64,000 nt of DNA from NCBI RefSeq assembly GCF_017303295.1, contig NZ_JAFKOK010000009.1:62001-126000 (forward strand), read 5' to 3'. Source of the DNA: Rhodobacter sp. NTK016B (lineage in GTDB: Bacteria > Pseudomonadota > Alphaproteobacteria > Rhodobacterales > Rhodobacteraceae). Under the pieces are notes generated by a model. The model was not told where the DNA came from, searched no databases, and saw only the letters and a list, made by a program, of their open reading frames with translations. Below are positions 51,007-60,028 of this stretch, in pieces; positions within the stretch are counted from its first letter, which is position 1, and every line of letters starts with the position of its first letter. Made by a program: the position numbers and the translations under genes.

Positions 51007-52818
51007 TCATTCGAGGATCGTCACGGTGCCGGCATTGCCATCCACCCGCACCCGCATCCCCGTCTTGATCTTCGACGAGGCATTGCCGGTGCCGGTCACG
51101 GCGGGCAGCCCGTATTCCCGGCAGACAATGGCCGCGTGGCTCATCATCCCGCCGATATCCGTGACCGCCGCACCGATCTTGCCAAAGACCGGAGCCCAGG
51201 ACGGCGCGGTGACCGGCGTGACAAGGATCTCGCCCTTTTTCAGCTCGCCCAGCTGGTCGGGCGAGCGCAGCACGCGCGCGACGCCCTCGACCACACCGGG
51301 CGACCCGGCCATGCCGTGCAGTGCGCCATCCGTCGAGCCCTCGCCGGCCCATCGCTTGATCGAGTCGCTGGTGATGCCCCACAGCATGATGGTGAAGGGC
51401 TCGGTAATGACCTCGGGCGGGTTGTTGAGCGCGGGCTGCGGCGATTCCGAGGCGAGCGCCTCGACAATGGCCCGGCGGCGCCGGATCTCTTCAGGCCAGT
51501 GCGTGGTGCCCTGCAACGTCGTGCCGATGGCCCAGGCAGCAGAATAGTCCCACAGCACGTCGCGGACCTCGTTGCGCGACAGGAAGAACATGCCGTCCTC
51601 GGTCTCCCACAGGCCCTGATCCATGAGCAGCTTGGACAATTGCCGCATCTTGCGCCAGAACACACCAAGCGCCCAATGTTCGATGTAGAAGTTGTGGTCC
51701 TCTACATAGGGGAAGACAGTGCGCGACAGGCCCAGCTTCTGATCGAAGACCGCCTGCGCTTCCTCATCCATCATCTCGCGGTATTCGGCGGTGATGCGGT
51801 CACGCTCGGCCAGCAGCCTTTCGGTGGGGCGCATGATCTCGTCGCCCGCCTCGACCCGTTTGATGTAATCCTTGAGATAGGTCATCGGGATGTCGAGATG
51901 GTCGATCCAGTACTTGTCGGTCGAATAGAACCCGTTGCCGGACGTGAAGTTGAACCACGGGTCCTTGGCTTCATCCCATGCGGCCAGCCATTCCTTGCCG
52001 CCCGGCTTGGTCGCCAGATCGGCAAGGATCACATCGACATGGTCGCTTTCAAAGACCGGCGAAAGGCCCTTTTCGACCGCCAGCTTCGCCAGCTTCTTCA
52101 GCTCGTCATCGGGGCGGAACAATTCGCTGTCGACGCCCTGAACCATCTTCGCGATGGCCTGATCGGGGATCTGCGGGAACTCGCCTTTCATGAAGCCGAA
52201 GAAGTCGAGATAGGCCGCATAGCCGAGATTCAGGAACTCGAAATGGTACTGCCAGATCTTGTAGCAGAGCCGGATCGCATCGTCGTAGCGGTTGAACAGG
52301 TCATAGGTGTTGTCGAGCCCCTTGCCCTCTTTCACCCAGTCGACATCGACGACCTCGGGCAGTTCCTCGAATTCGATCGCGTCGAGCTCGCCGATCGTGG
52401 CCATGACCTTGGTCTTCCAGTTGGCCAGCAACGAATCCCAGTTCATGTAGTAATGGCCCGCGCGGTCCAGGAATTGCGGGATCCGGGCCTCGATATCCTC
52501 GGGTGCCACGCCGATGGGCGAGAAATAGACATACCCGTTCAGGATCCGGTAATCGACGCCATTGGCCGGCGGCACCAGCAGGTGACGGGTGTTGTACTGG
52601 CCCAGCCCCTTGGTGGCGAAATCGACCATGATCGTGTCGAAGGGCCGGAAAGGCGTCGGCCAGTGCTGCGAGTTGCAGAACCAGAACTTGCCGTCCTCCT
52701 CGGCGCGTTTCTCGGGTCTGAACAGCACGTAATAGGGATAAATGCTTTCCCAGCCTTCGGCCCCGGCGGGGGCCTTCACGTCATAGGCGCTGGGAAACAG
52801 CGGTGTTTGAGCGTCCAT
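51007..52818 (-). CDS. PEP-utilising (phosphohistidine) subunit of a split PEP-synthase-like kinase
   Basis: A 603-residue protein. The C-terminal 80 residues are a PEP-synthase mobile domain: GEILVTPVTAPSWAPVF, then the phosphohistidine motif GGMMSHAAIVCREYGLPAV with His 561. The remaining 500 residues form a helical substrate-binding region with no PEP-binding TIM barrel. The size and His position recall the 70-kDa subunit of phenylphosphate synthase, which phosphorylates phenol. The ATP-grasp half is the next gene upstream. It probably transfers phosphate from His 561 to an alcohol, phenol or enol. Confidence 0.8.
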   Translation of the reverse strand: MDAQTPLFPSAYDVKAPAGAEGWESIYPYYVLFRPEKRAEEDGKFWFCNSQHWPTPFRPFDTIMVDFATKGLGQYNTRHLLVPPANGVDYRILNGYVYFSPIGVAPEDIEARIPQFLDRAGHYYMNWDSLLANWKTKVMATIGELDAIEFEELPEVVDVDWVKEGKGLDNTYDLFNRYDDAIRLCYKIWQYHFEFLNLGYAAYLDFFGFMKGEFPQIPDQAIAKMVQGVDSELFRPDDELKKLAKLAVEKGLSPVFESDHVDVILADLATKPGGKEWLAAWDEAKDPWFNFTSGNGFYSTDKYWIDHLDIPMTYLKDYIKRVEAGDEIMRPTERLLAERDRITAEYREMMDEEAQAVFDQKLGLSRTVFPYVEDHNFYIEHWALGVFWRKMRQLSKLLMDQGLWETEDGMFFLSRNEVRDVLWDYSAAWAIGTTLQGTTHWPEEIRRRRAIVEALASESPQPALNNPPEVITEPFTIMLWGITSDSIKRWAGEGSTDGALHGMAGSPGVVEGVARVLRSPDQLGELKKGEILVTPVTAPSWAPVFGKIGAAVTDIGGMMSHAAIVCREYGLPAVTGTGNASSKIKTGMRVRVDGNAGTVTILE

Positions 52819-52866
52819 TCTTGATCCTCCCTGAATGGCACAGATACTTGCCCCTTCGGCTCGTGC

Positions 52867-53937
52867 TTAGCGCTTCGAGCCGTAGGGGTTGTTCAAGGTT
52901 CCGACGATACTCATCATCCCGGTCGCGTAAGGGTTCTTGGGTTTGTCCTTTTTCTTCTGCGACCAGATGGTTTCGGGACGCGATTGCAGCGCCAGCAGGT
53001 TCTCGCCATCGGGCAGATCGGCGTCGATGGCCCATTCCACGTCCTGCGGACAGCCATTCTGTTTCTCAAGCCGCTTGGCGAGCTGCGCGACGGCGATCAC
53101 CTGCGCATCGGTCAGGCTGGGTGTCTTGCGGCGCGCGTCGTCGACCTCCCGTTCGACGGTCTCGCCCCGCTCGGCATCGCCGATCAACTCGACATGCTTG
53201 TCGCTGATCTTGCGGTCGATGATCTCCATCAGCACCTTCTCGACGCTGTAATTGTCGGGAGTCACCACGCCCGAAACGACCATCTCGCCCAACCCCCAGC
53301 TGGCGTCGATGACGATCCGCGTACGGTCGCCATTGAGCGGGTCAAGCGACATCGCCACCCCGGCGGCGCGGGCATTAACCATCTTCTGCACGCCCACACT
53401 CATATTCACATCGGCATGGGGGATCTTGTTCTTCTCGCGGTAGGCCACGGCGCGGGTCGCAAACAGCGAAGCCCAACAATCGCGCACCTTCTCGACGACA
53501 GCGTCTGCGCCACGCACCCACAGATAGGTGTCCTGCTGGCCCGCGAAGCTGGCATCGGGCAGGTCTTCGGCTGTGGCCGACGAGCGCACCGCGACGGGCA
53601 TGTCGTCGCCCATCGAGGCATAGGCTTCGCGGATCGCGGCTTCGACCTCGACCGGGATCTTGTGGCCGCGCATACGGATGCGGATCGCCTGCGCGGCGCG
53701 GTCGAGCGCGTCGAAATCCTCGGGATCGACACCCTGCAGATGGCGCTCGATCTCGGCCCTGAGGCCCGTCTGCTGAAGCATCGCCAGATAGCCGTCAGTG
53801 GTCACCGCGAAGCCCGGCGGCACCGCGACCCCGGCCTGCGTCATCTCGCCCAGCGACGAGCATTTGCCGCCCACCCGCGCCAGATCGTGCTTGCCGATCT
53901 GATCGAAACTCAGCGTATAGGTTCCGTCGGTTTTCAT
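52867..53937 (-). CDS. ATP-binding subunit of a split PEP-synthase-like kinase
   Basis: A 356-residue protein corresponding to the ATP-grasp part of PEP synthase (PPDK_N domain). Visible motifs are ARVGGKCSSLGEM, VPPGFAVTTDGY, VAVRSSATAEDLPDASFAGQQ, VGVQKMVNARAAGVAM, DASWGLGEMVVSG and LALQSRPETIW. It would use ATP to phosphorylate the catalytic His of the companion subunit, releasing AMP and phosphate. It starts at an ATG that overlaps the P450 stop (ATGA). A similar 40-kDa partner is known in phenylphosphate synthase. Confidence 0.85.
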   Translation of the reverse strand: MKTDGTYTLSFDQIGKHDLARVGGKCSSLGEMTQAGVAVPPGFAVTTDGYLAMLQQTGLRAEIERHLQGVDPEDFDALDRAAQAIRIRMRGHKIPVEVEAAIREAYASMGDDMPVAVRSSATAEDLPDASFAGQQDTYLWVRGADAVVEKVRDCWASLFATRAVAYREKNKIPHADVNMSVGVQKMVNARAAGVAMSLDPLNGDRTRIVIDASWGLGEMVVSGVVTPDNYSVEKVLMEIIDRKISDKHVELIGDAERGETVEREVDDARRKTPSLTDAQVIAVAQLAKRLEKQNGCPQDVEWAIDADLPDGENLLALQSRPETIWSQKKKDKPKNPYATGMMSIVGTLNNPYGSKR

Positions 53938-55184
53938 GCAGAAGCACCCAGTTCCACCATGACCGACGTCGGAACGCGGAAGGTGATGTTGCGATGGTAT
54001 TCGGCCTCGAATCCGGGGGCGAGGCGCAGGTCGGGGAAACGCTCGGACAGCTGGCGCAGCAGTACCGCGCCTTCCATCTTCGCAAGCTGGAAGCCGAGGC
54101 AATAATGAATGCCGTAGCCGAAGCTCAGATGCGTCCGCGCGTTCTTGCGGGTGATGTCAAGCTTTTCGCCCTCGGGGAATTGCGTCTCGTCGCGGTTGGC
54201 AGAGCCGGTAATCATCAGCACCTCGGCGCCCGCAGGCAGCGTCACGCCGCCGACCACCGCTTCGGTCCGCGCCTTGCGCCGCCAGCCCACGACCGAGGGC
54301 ATGTAGCGCAGCATTTCCTCGACCGCGTTGGGGATCAGCGCGGAATCGGCCTTGATCGCATCCCACGCATCGGGGTTCTGCATCATCGCGATGACGTAGT
54401 TGCCCATGAAAGTCGAGGTCGTCTCGTGGCCCGCGAACAGAGTCGAGTACAGGACGCCCGCGATTTCCTCGTTGGTGATATCGGCGCCTTCGGCCTGCAG
54501 CCGCAGCAGGTCCGAGGGGAAATCGTCGCCCGGTTCTTCGCGGCGCATGTCCAGAAGATCGTGGATGTATTTCCAATAGGCGACCATGTCATGCGCGACC
54601 GGGATCATCTCTTCGTCCGACAGGTCCGACCACGTCATCTTGCCCCGGCTGGCGCCGTATTGCTTGATCTTCGGCACGTCCTTGTCAGGGATGCCCATCA
54701 GCGTGAACAGCACATGCGCGGGCACCGGATAGGCGACGATATCCCAGAAATCGACGGGCTTGCCGCTGCGACCGGCATCTTCCAGCTTGTCGAGATGGGT
54801 TTTCACGATCTCTTCGATCTGCGGCTCGATCGACTTGAAGCGGCGCGGACCGAAGCACGATTGCGCAACCTTGCGGATGCGGGTGTGATCGGGGGGCACG
54901 CGGGCAGTCAGGCCCGAATAGGCCGTGAAGCCGCCATCCTTCAGGATCTGGCGACCGGCCTCGGACATCGGCCGCATCGGTTTTTGCGCGTTTTCCGAGC
55001 TGAAGGTTTTCCAGTCGTCAAAGATCGCCTTGATGTCGTCGAAGCGGGACACGACCCAGTAACCGCTGGGTTCGTGATAAAAAATCGGTTCTTCCTTGCG
55101 GAACTGTTCCCACCGGGCGTGAGGCCGGTTCAGGTCGAACGGATCAAAGCCGTCCGACGGCAAAATGCCGTCCATCGTTTCCAT
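53934..55184 (-). CDS. Cytochrome P450
   Basis: A 416-residue soluble bacterial P450; GGGAGG lies eight bases before the ATG at 55182-55184. The I-helix has FAGHETTSTFMG, the K-helix ExxR is EEMLRY, and the heme-binding loop is LSFGYGIHYCLGFQLAKME with the Cys ligand. It hydroxylates a substrate using oxygen and electrons from a ferredoxin, probably the one at 47171-47491. It is coupled to the kinase subunit gene and lies 62 bases after the regulator gene. Confidence 0.95.
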   Translation of the reverse strand: METMDGILPSDGFDPFDLNRPHARWEQFRKEEPIFYHEPSGYWVVSRFDDIKAIFDDWKTFSSENAQKPMRPMSEAGRQILKDGGFTAYSGLTARVPPDHTRIRKVAQSCFGPRRFKSIEPQIEEIVKTHLDKLEDAGRSGKPVDFWDIVAYPVPAHVLFTLMGIPDKDVPKIKQYGASRGKMTWSDLSDEEMIPVAHDMVAYWKYIHDLLDMRREEPGDDFPSDLLRLQAEGADITNEEIAGVLYSTLFAGHETTSTFMGNYVIAMMQNPDAWDAIKADSALIPNAVEEMLRYMPSVVGWRRKARTEAVVGGVTLPAGAEVLMITGSANRDETQFPEGEKLDITRKNARTHLSFGYGIHYCLGFQLAKMEGAVLLRQLSERFPDLRLAPGFEAEYHRNITFRVPTSVMVELGASA

Positions 55185-55246
55185 GTCGATATCCTCCCAA
55201 GCTCGCCAAACCTGACACCGATCCCGGCATGGGGCGAGCATGAGAA

Positions 55247-56746
55247 TCAGCGTAGGACCAATTCTTTGGTTTTTCTTTGGCCCGGCGTCAGACGGTCCAA
55301 AGAGCGGCACAGCTCGTCATAAACTGCCCTGATTTCAATGCCTTCGTGCTCTTCTCCGAAATTGGACATCGCCTTGCGGTATTGCCGGTACTGCCGATGC
55401 ATCGCGTCCGGGCGCCCCATCGCGTGGAAGACGCGCATGGCCTCGGCATTGGCGGCCTCGCTGGTCGGGTCGATAGCGATGGCGCGCTGCGACCATTCCA
55501 GCGCCTCGGCATAGCGGCGATAGCGGCGCAGAAGTTTCGACAGGTCGTAATGCACCCGCATCGCCATCTCGCGCAGCCATGTGCGGCGGGGCATGATCCA
55601 GTCTTCGGTCTCGGTGGCGAGGTATTCGAGCGGAAGGTCTTCGAACAGATCGCCCGCATAGAGCCGCTCGGCCTCGAAATACACGACCAGCGCGGCATCC
55701 TCCTTGCCGTGGCGGGCCAGCGACAGCGCGCGGCGGCAGAGCTGTTCGAACGTGGTGATATCGACAAGGCTGCCGGGCGGCGCGTTCAGCCGGTAGTAAT
55801 CGCCGGTGCGGATGACCGACTCTCGGCTTCCCAGCACCTTGCGCAGCATTGCGACCGTGTGGTGCAGCCGTGCGCGCTTGGTCTTTTCCGTCTCGTCGCC
55901 CTGCCAGAGCAATTCCCCGATCTGGTCGGCATGCGCGCCCTTCTCGCCCGCGTTCAGCAGATAGGCAAAGAGTGTCTTGGTCTTCTTGGGGGCGCCGCCG
56001 GCGATGCGCCAGTCTACCTCGTGCTGACCCGCGACGAAGACGCGCAGCTGCCCGAGGCAATGGATATGCCAGCGCTCGCTATTCCCTTGCGTGACCAGCG
56101 GCGGCGCCGCGTCGTCCAGCCAGTCGGGCGAGGCGCCGCGCGCGGCGGCCTTGTCAAACGTGCGAAAAAAGCTCTGCCCCGCAAAGTCGGGCACCACCCG
56201 GCCCAGCATGAAGCCAAGTTGCTCATCCAGCGTCGATTCGTGCAGCAATTCGCGGGGCATCCAGTACGGATTTTCGTAGAGCCCGCTCGGCGCGAGGAAA
56301 TGCTGATGCGCCCGGAACGCAGAGAGAAGCTGCTCTTCGATCAGCCGTTGCCGGTTGTAGAGCGAGATCACCGAAAGCCCGGTTTCGGCGCTGATACGCT
56401 CGGCCACATTGCCCCATTGCTCGATCGCCGCGACGCCCATCATCGCCATCGACGCCCAGGTCATATCGACCAGAACCGCCTGCAAACCGTCCTGCCCGGC
56501 CAGCAGATCGCGCAGGCGCTGAATCGTGTCCTCGGGGTCGAAGGGCAGGATCTGCAGCCCCGGCTTCGCATAGCCCGTGCGATGCGAGGCCGGGATCTCG
56601 GGCAGCAAAGCGGGATCATCGCTGATCAGAAGCCGCCCCTCGGGCCAGCTTACCAGCGCGTCGGCCATGAAGTCATGATCGGCGAACCCACAAAACAGGG
56701 CGGCGTTGATTTCCTGAACATGTGTCGAATCAGGCGTCGTGTTCAT
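55247..56746 (-). CDS. MEDS-SARP/BTAD transcription regulator
   Basis: A 499-residue protein. The N-terminal 190 residues resemble the MEDS (DcmR-type) sensory domain: a strand start NAALFCGFADHDFMADALVS, VDMTWAS, VISLYNRQRLIEEQLLSAFR and NPYWMPREL. A winged-helix of OmpR/SARP type follows (about 245-345; LFAYLLNAGEKGAHADQIGE and RLHHTVAMLRKVL), then a helical BTAD domain (about 350-490) with repeats of the TPR kind. Such SARP-like proteins activate nearby operons. As first gene of the minus-strand operon it probably senses the substrate and turns on the P450 operon and the divergent GMC gene. Confidence 0.75.
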   Translation of the reverse strand: MNTTPDSTHVQEINAALFCGFADHDFMADALVSWPEGRLLISDDPALLPEIPASHRTGYAKPGLQILPFDPEDTIQRLRDLLAGQDGLQAVLVDMTWASMAMMGVAAIEQWGNVAERISAETGLSVISLYNRQRLIEEQLLSAFRAHQHFLAPSGLYENPYWMPRELLHESTLDEQLGFMLGRVVPDFAGQSFFRTFDKAAARGASPDWLDDAAPPLVTQGNSERWHIHCLGQLRVFVAGQHEVDWRIAGGAPKKTKTLFAYLLNAGEKGAHADQIGELLWQGDETEKTKRARLHHTVAMLRKVLGSRESVIRTGDYYRLNAPPGSLVDITTFEQLCRRALSLARHGKEDAALVVYFEAERLYAGDLFEDLPLEYLATETEDWIMPRRTWLREMAMRVHYDLSKLLRRYRRYAEALEWSQRAIAIDPTSEAANAEAMRVFHAMGRPDAMHRQYRQYRKAMSNFGEEHEGIEIRAVYDELCRSLDRLTPGQRKTKELVLR

Positions 56747-56979
56747 GGCCCCTCCCCCCGAACCGTTGAAACGTCTTGCGTATCAGCATCTTACTTCACG
56801 AAGCAATTTTTGCCAAAGAGAAACCAAAGCGTCCGCCTCTAGCCTCTGCCTGCCGACATACTGCGCGGCAGGGAGGAATTCGCAAATCACGTCACCGCCG
56901 ACCCCGCATTCGGGCGTCGATCGGAAGCGTATGTGCGAAACAAGGCACCGCGTGCCGGTGCCGAACGGAGGCCGACCCA
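56747..56979. promoter_or_regulatory. Divergent promoter region between the regulator and GMC oxidoreductase genes
   Basis: A 233-base region that must hold promoters for both transcripts. The ribosome binding sites are GGGAGG (before 56746, minus) and GGAG (56967-56970, before the TTG start at 56980). SARP proteins often bind direct repeats; I could not identify a convincing pair by eye. Confidence 0.45.
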
Positions 56980-58614
56980 TTGGCGGGTGAAAAGTCACAG
57001 TTCGATTATGTGATCGTGGGCGCGGGGTCGTCGGGCGCCGTGCTGGCGCACCGGCTCAGCGAGGACCCCGCCATCCGCGTCTGCCTGATCGAGGCCGGAC
57101 CGAAAGACCGCAGCCCGCTGATCCGCGTGCCGTTGGGGGTAATGGTCCTGTCGAAGGACAAGCGCCACAACTGGCTCTATGCCTCGACCCCGCAGGACGG
57201 GCTGGACGGGCGCCGCGTCTCGATCCCGCGCGGTCGGGTTCTGGGCGGTTCCTCGGCGATCAACGGGATGATCTATATCCGGGGCCACCGGGCGGATTAC
57301 GACAACTGGGCGGCGATGGGTTGCACCGGCTGGGATTACGCATCGGTCCTGCCCTATTTCCGCAAGTCCGAAGACAATACCGACCCGTCGCTGGATGACG
57401 CCCATCACGGGCGCGGCGGCCCGCTATCGGTGTCCAACCTGCGCGATGCCTCGCCCATCGACCATGATTTTCTTGCCGCCGCCGGGCAGATGCAGCTGCG
57501 CGGATGCGCCGATTTCAACGCGCCCGAGCCCGAAGGCATGGGCCTGTATCAGGTAACTCAGAAAGATGGCAAGCGGCACTCGACCGGCGCGGCCTTTCTC
57601 AATCCCGTGCGCAACCGCGCCAATCTGCACATCGAGACCGGGCTGGAAGTCGAGCGTATCGCCCTCGTCGGGCAGCGCGCGACGGGTGTCATCGGACGCA
57701 GAGCCGATGGCACGCCGGTCCGGATCGACGCGGCGGGCGAGATCATCCTGTCAGCCGGGGCAATCGGCTCGCCCGACATCCTGCTGCGCTCGGGCATCGG
57801 GCCTGCGGACGAGATCGCGGGCTGGGGCGGGACACCGCTGCACGATCTGCCGGGCGTCGGTCGCAACCTGCAGGACCATGTGGATTGCATGGTGATCTGC
57901 CGCACCCGGACCCGCGCGGCCTATGGCATTTCGCTGCCCGCCCTGCCGCGCCGGGCGATGGACCTGCTCAACTGGGTGACGCGGTCGCGGGGCATGTTTT
58001 CGTCCAACATGGTCGAGGCGGGCGGCTTCGTGCGCAGCTCGCCGTCCGAGCCGCGCCCCGACATCCAGTTCCACATCATCCCCGGCCTGAAAAGCCACCG
58101 GGGCCGGATGATGGAATGGGGTCACGGCGTGTCGCTGCATACCTGCGTGCTGCGCCCCGACAGCCGGGGCTCGGTCACGCGCTCAGGGACCGAAGGGCGC
58201 CCGAATGTCGATCTGGGCCTGCTGCGCGAGGAAAGCGATGTCGCGCGGCTGGCAAAGGGCGTCACCCTTGCGCGCCAGATCCTGCAACAGGAACCGATGG
58301 CGCGCCACGGCCTGACCGAGGTGATCCCCGGTGCGCAGGTCACCGATGACGCGGACCTGCGCGCCTATCTGCGCCAGCATGCCCGCACCGTTTACCACCC
58401 GGTCGGCACCTGCGCGATGGGCACCGGGTCTGACGCCGTGGTCGATCCGGCCCTGCGCGTGCGCGGCATCTCGGGGCTGAGGGTCGTCGATGCGTCGATC
58501 ATGCCGCGCATCGTGTCGGGCAATACCAACGCGCCCGCGATCATGATCGCCGAGAAAGCCGCCGACATGATCCGCGCCGACCGGTCGGCGCGGCAATCCC
58601 ATGCTGCGGAGTGA
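56980..58614 (+). CDS. GMC family FAD-dependent alcohol oxidoreductase
   Basis: A 544-residue flavoprotein. I start it at TTG (56980) with GGAG nine bases upstream, since the FAD domain begins eight residues later; the frame extends further up without any family character. Motifs are the dinucleotide fold YVIVGAGSSGAVLAHRLSE, GMC signature 1 RGRVLGGSSAINGMIYIRG, signature 2 ILSAGAIGSPDILLRSGIGP and the C-terminal active site YHPVGTCAMG and VSGNTNAPAIM. It resembles choline and alkan-1-ol dehydrogenases and would oxidise an alcohol to the aldehyde for the ALDH. Confidence 0.92.
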   Translation: MAGEKSQFDYVIVGAGSSGAVLAHRLSEDPAIRVCLIEAGPKDRSPLIRVPLGVMVLSKDKRHNWLYASTPQDGLDGRRVSIPRGRVLGGSSAINGMIYIRGHRADYDNWAAMGCTGWDYASVLPYFRKSEDNTDPSLDDAHHGRGGPLSVSNLRDASPIDHDFLAAAGQMQLRGCADFNAPEPEGMGLYQVTQKDGKRHSTGAAFLNPVRNRANLHIETGLEVERIALVGQRATGVIGRRADGTPVRIDAAGEIILSAGAIGSPDILLRSGIGPADEIAGWGGTPLHDLPGVGRNLQDHVDCMVICRTRTRAAYGISLPALPRRAMDLLNWVTRSRGMFSSNMVEAGGFVRSSPSEPRPDIQFHIIPGLKSHRGRMMEWGHGVSLHTCVLRPDSRGSVTRSGTEGRPNVDLGLLREESDVARLAKGVTLARQILQQEPMARHGLTEVIPGAQVTDDADLRAYLRQHARTVYHPVGTCAMGTGSDAVVDPALRVRGISGLRVVDASIMPRIVSGNTNAPAIMIAEKAADMIRADRSARQSHAAE

Positions 58615-58687
58615 TGCCATGACGGCGATCCTTCGCCCCGCTCCTTTGTTCCGCGTCGTTCGCAAGCCGCGCGGGACGAAGCCAAGG

Positions 58688-58710
58688 CCCCGGATGATGG
58701 GAGCATCCGG
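58688..58710 (+). promoter_or_regulatory. Stem-loop in the leader of the second importer operon
   Basis: CCCGGATG (58688-58695) and CATCCGGG (58703-58710) form an eight-base stem with a seven-base loop between the GMC stop and the binding-protein gene. No T-tract follows. It may be a weak terminator or attenuator, or protect the downstream mRNA. Confidence 0.45.
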
Positions 58711-58766
58711 GACCGTATAAGAAGACCCGACAAAATCCCGCTGCACGTCCACGGAGGAGGAGAGAC

Positions 58767-60020
58767 ATGCGCTACGGAAAGACCTTGGGGGTGGCCACAG
58801 CCCTCGTGACCCTGACTATGGCCGGACAGGCCATGGCCGAGGCAAGCTGCGGCATGAATACCGGCGAAGCGGCGACCGGCGATCCGATCATCGTCGGCGG
58901 CATCTACGGCGACGCGGCGCCGGGCGACTGGTCGTCGTCCACCGATTCCGCCGCCGCCTATTTCGCCTGCGTCAACGCCAATGGCGGCATCAATGGCCGT
59001 CCTATCGATTACCGCGTCGAGAACGATCAGTGGAACCCGGAATCCGCCGCGCAGGCCGCAGCCCTTCTGGTCAACGACACGCCTACCGTGGCGATGGTCG
59101 GCAATGGCAGCTTCATCGAGATGGCCGTCAACGCCAATACCTATGAAGAGGCCGGGATCATGGTCATGGCCTCGGCCTGCGCCATTTCCGAGTGTTTCGA
59201 GACGCCCAATATCGTCTCGACCAATCAGGGGCCGCTGCCCTCGAATCTGGGGGCCGCGCAATACGCGGTCGAAGAGCTGGGCGCGACGCATACCGCCTGT
59301 ATCGGTCTCAACATCCCCAATAACGGGATCTGGTCATGCGGCGCAGTCAACGACTTCATGGAGTCGCGCGGGCTGCAGGGAACCTCGGTCCTGATCAATC
59401 CGGGCGCGCCGGACGTGAACTCGGCGCTGCTGGAAGCGATGGCCTCGGGCGCGGACACGATCCTCATCAACCAGCCTGCGGGCATCGCGCTGGCGATCCT
59501 GTCGGCAGCCGAGGAACAGGATCTGCGCGACCAGTTCATCTGGATCGCCCCGACGCCGCTTTACGACCTGTCGGTCCCCGAAGCGGTGGGCGATTACTGG
59601 GACGGCCATGTCTACGTCAATGCCGAGCTGGCGCCGCTGAACCTTGAAGGTCCCGACGCGCAGAACTGGGTCGCGGTGCTGGACGAATACGGCAATGACG
59701 ACGACCCGCGCGATACGTTCGGGCAGGCGGGCTATCTGTCGGCGCGCTTTTTCGTCGATGCCATGCTCGAGATGGATCCCGCGCAGCTTGACGACCGCGC
59801 GGCGGTATCGGACGCGATCCGTGGCATTTCGGGCTATACGTCGGACCTGATGTGCGGGCCGTATTATGTCGGCGATGCCGATTTCCACATGCCCAACCAT
59901 GCCGGCTACATGGTGCAGATCACCGGCGGCAGCTTCGAGATCGTGCGCGAATGCTACGAATACGACAGCCCGTATTTCGAACCGCACCGCGCGCTTGAAG
60001 CCGAGCTCGGCCTGAACTGA
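58767..60020 (+). CDS. Branched-chain-type ABC substrate-binding protein (second system)
   Basis: A 417-residue periplasmic protein with GGAGGAG seven bases upstream. The signal peptide ends near AMA-EA (about residue 24). The mature part has DPIIVGGIYGDAAPGDW, NANGGINGRPIDYRVENDQ and seven or more cysteines, unusual for the family and suggesting disulfides (ASCGMN, FACVNA, ASACAISECF, WSCGAV, LMCGPY, RECYEY). It probably captures the substrate of the P450/kinase pathway encoded next to it. Confidence 0.88.
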   Translation: MRYGKTLGVATALVTLTMAGQAMAEASCGMNTGEAATGDPIIVGGIYGDAAPGDWSSSTDSAAAYFACVNANGGINGRPIDYRVENDQWNPESAAQAAALLVNDTPTVAMVGNGSFIEMAVNANTYEEAGIMVMASACAISECFETPNIVSTNQGPLPSNLGAAQYAVEELGATHTACIGLNIPNNGIWSCGAVNDFMESRGLQGTSVLINPGAPDVNSALLEAMASGADTILINQPAGIALAILSAAEEQDLRDQFIWIAPTPLYDLSVPEAVGDYWDGHVYVNAELAPLNLEGPDAQNWVAVLDEYGNDDDPRDTFGQAGYLSARFFVDAMLEMDPAQLDDRAAVSDAIRGISGYTSDLMCGPYYVGDADFHMPNHAGYMVQITGGSFEIVRECYEYDSPYFEPHRALEAELGLN

Positions 60021-60028
60021 GTGCCTGT

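Noticed and set aside
50026-52824. Very long open frame (932 codons) on the plus strand
   Set aside because: It runs antisense to the kinase subunit, HD protein and ALDH genes, all of which have clear family motifs. In high-GC DNA the opposite strand often stays open; its product is low-complexity His/Arg/Gly-rich sequence with no family.
51007-53937. Ordinary PEP synthase or pyruvate phosphate dikinase broken by a frameshift
   Set aside because: The two parts are in the wrong order for a simple split of one gene with a PEP barrel, each has its own ribosome binding site, and the 500-residue N-terminal part of the larger one is unlike the PEP/pyruvate barrel.
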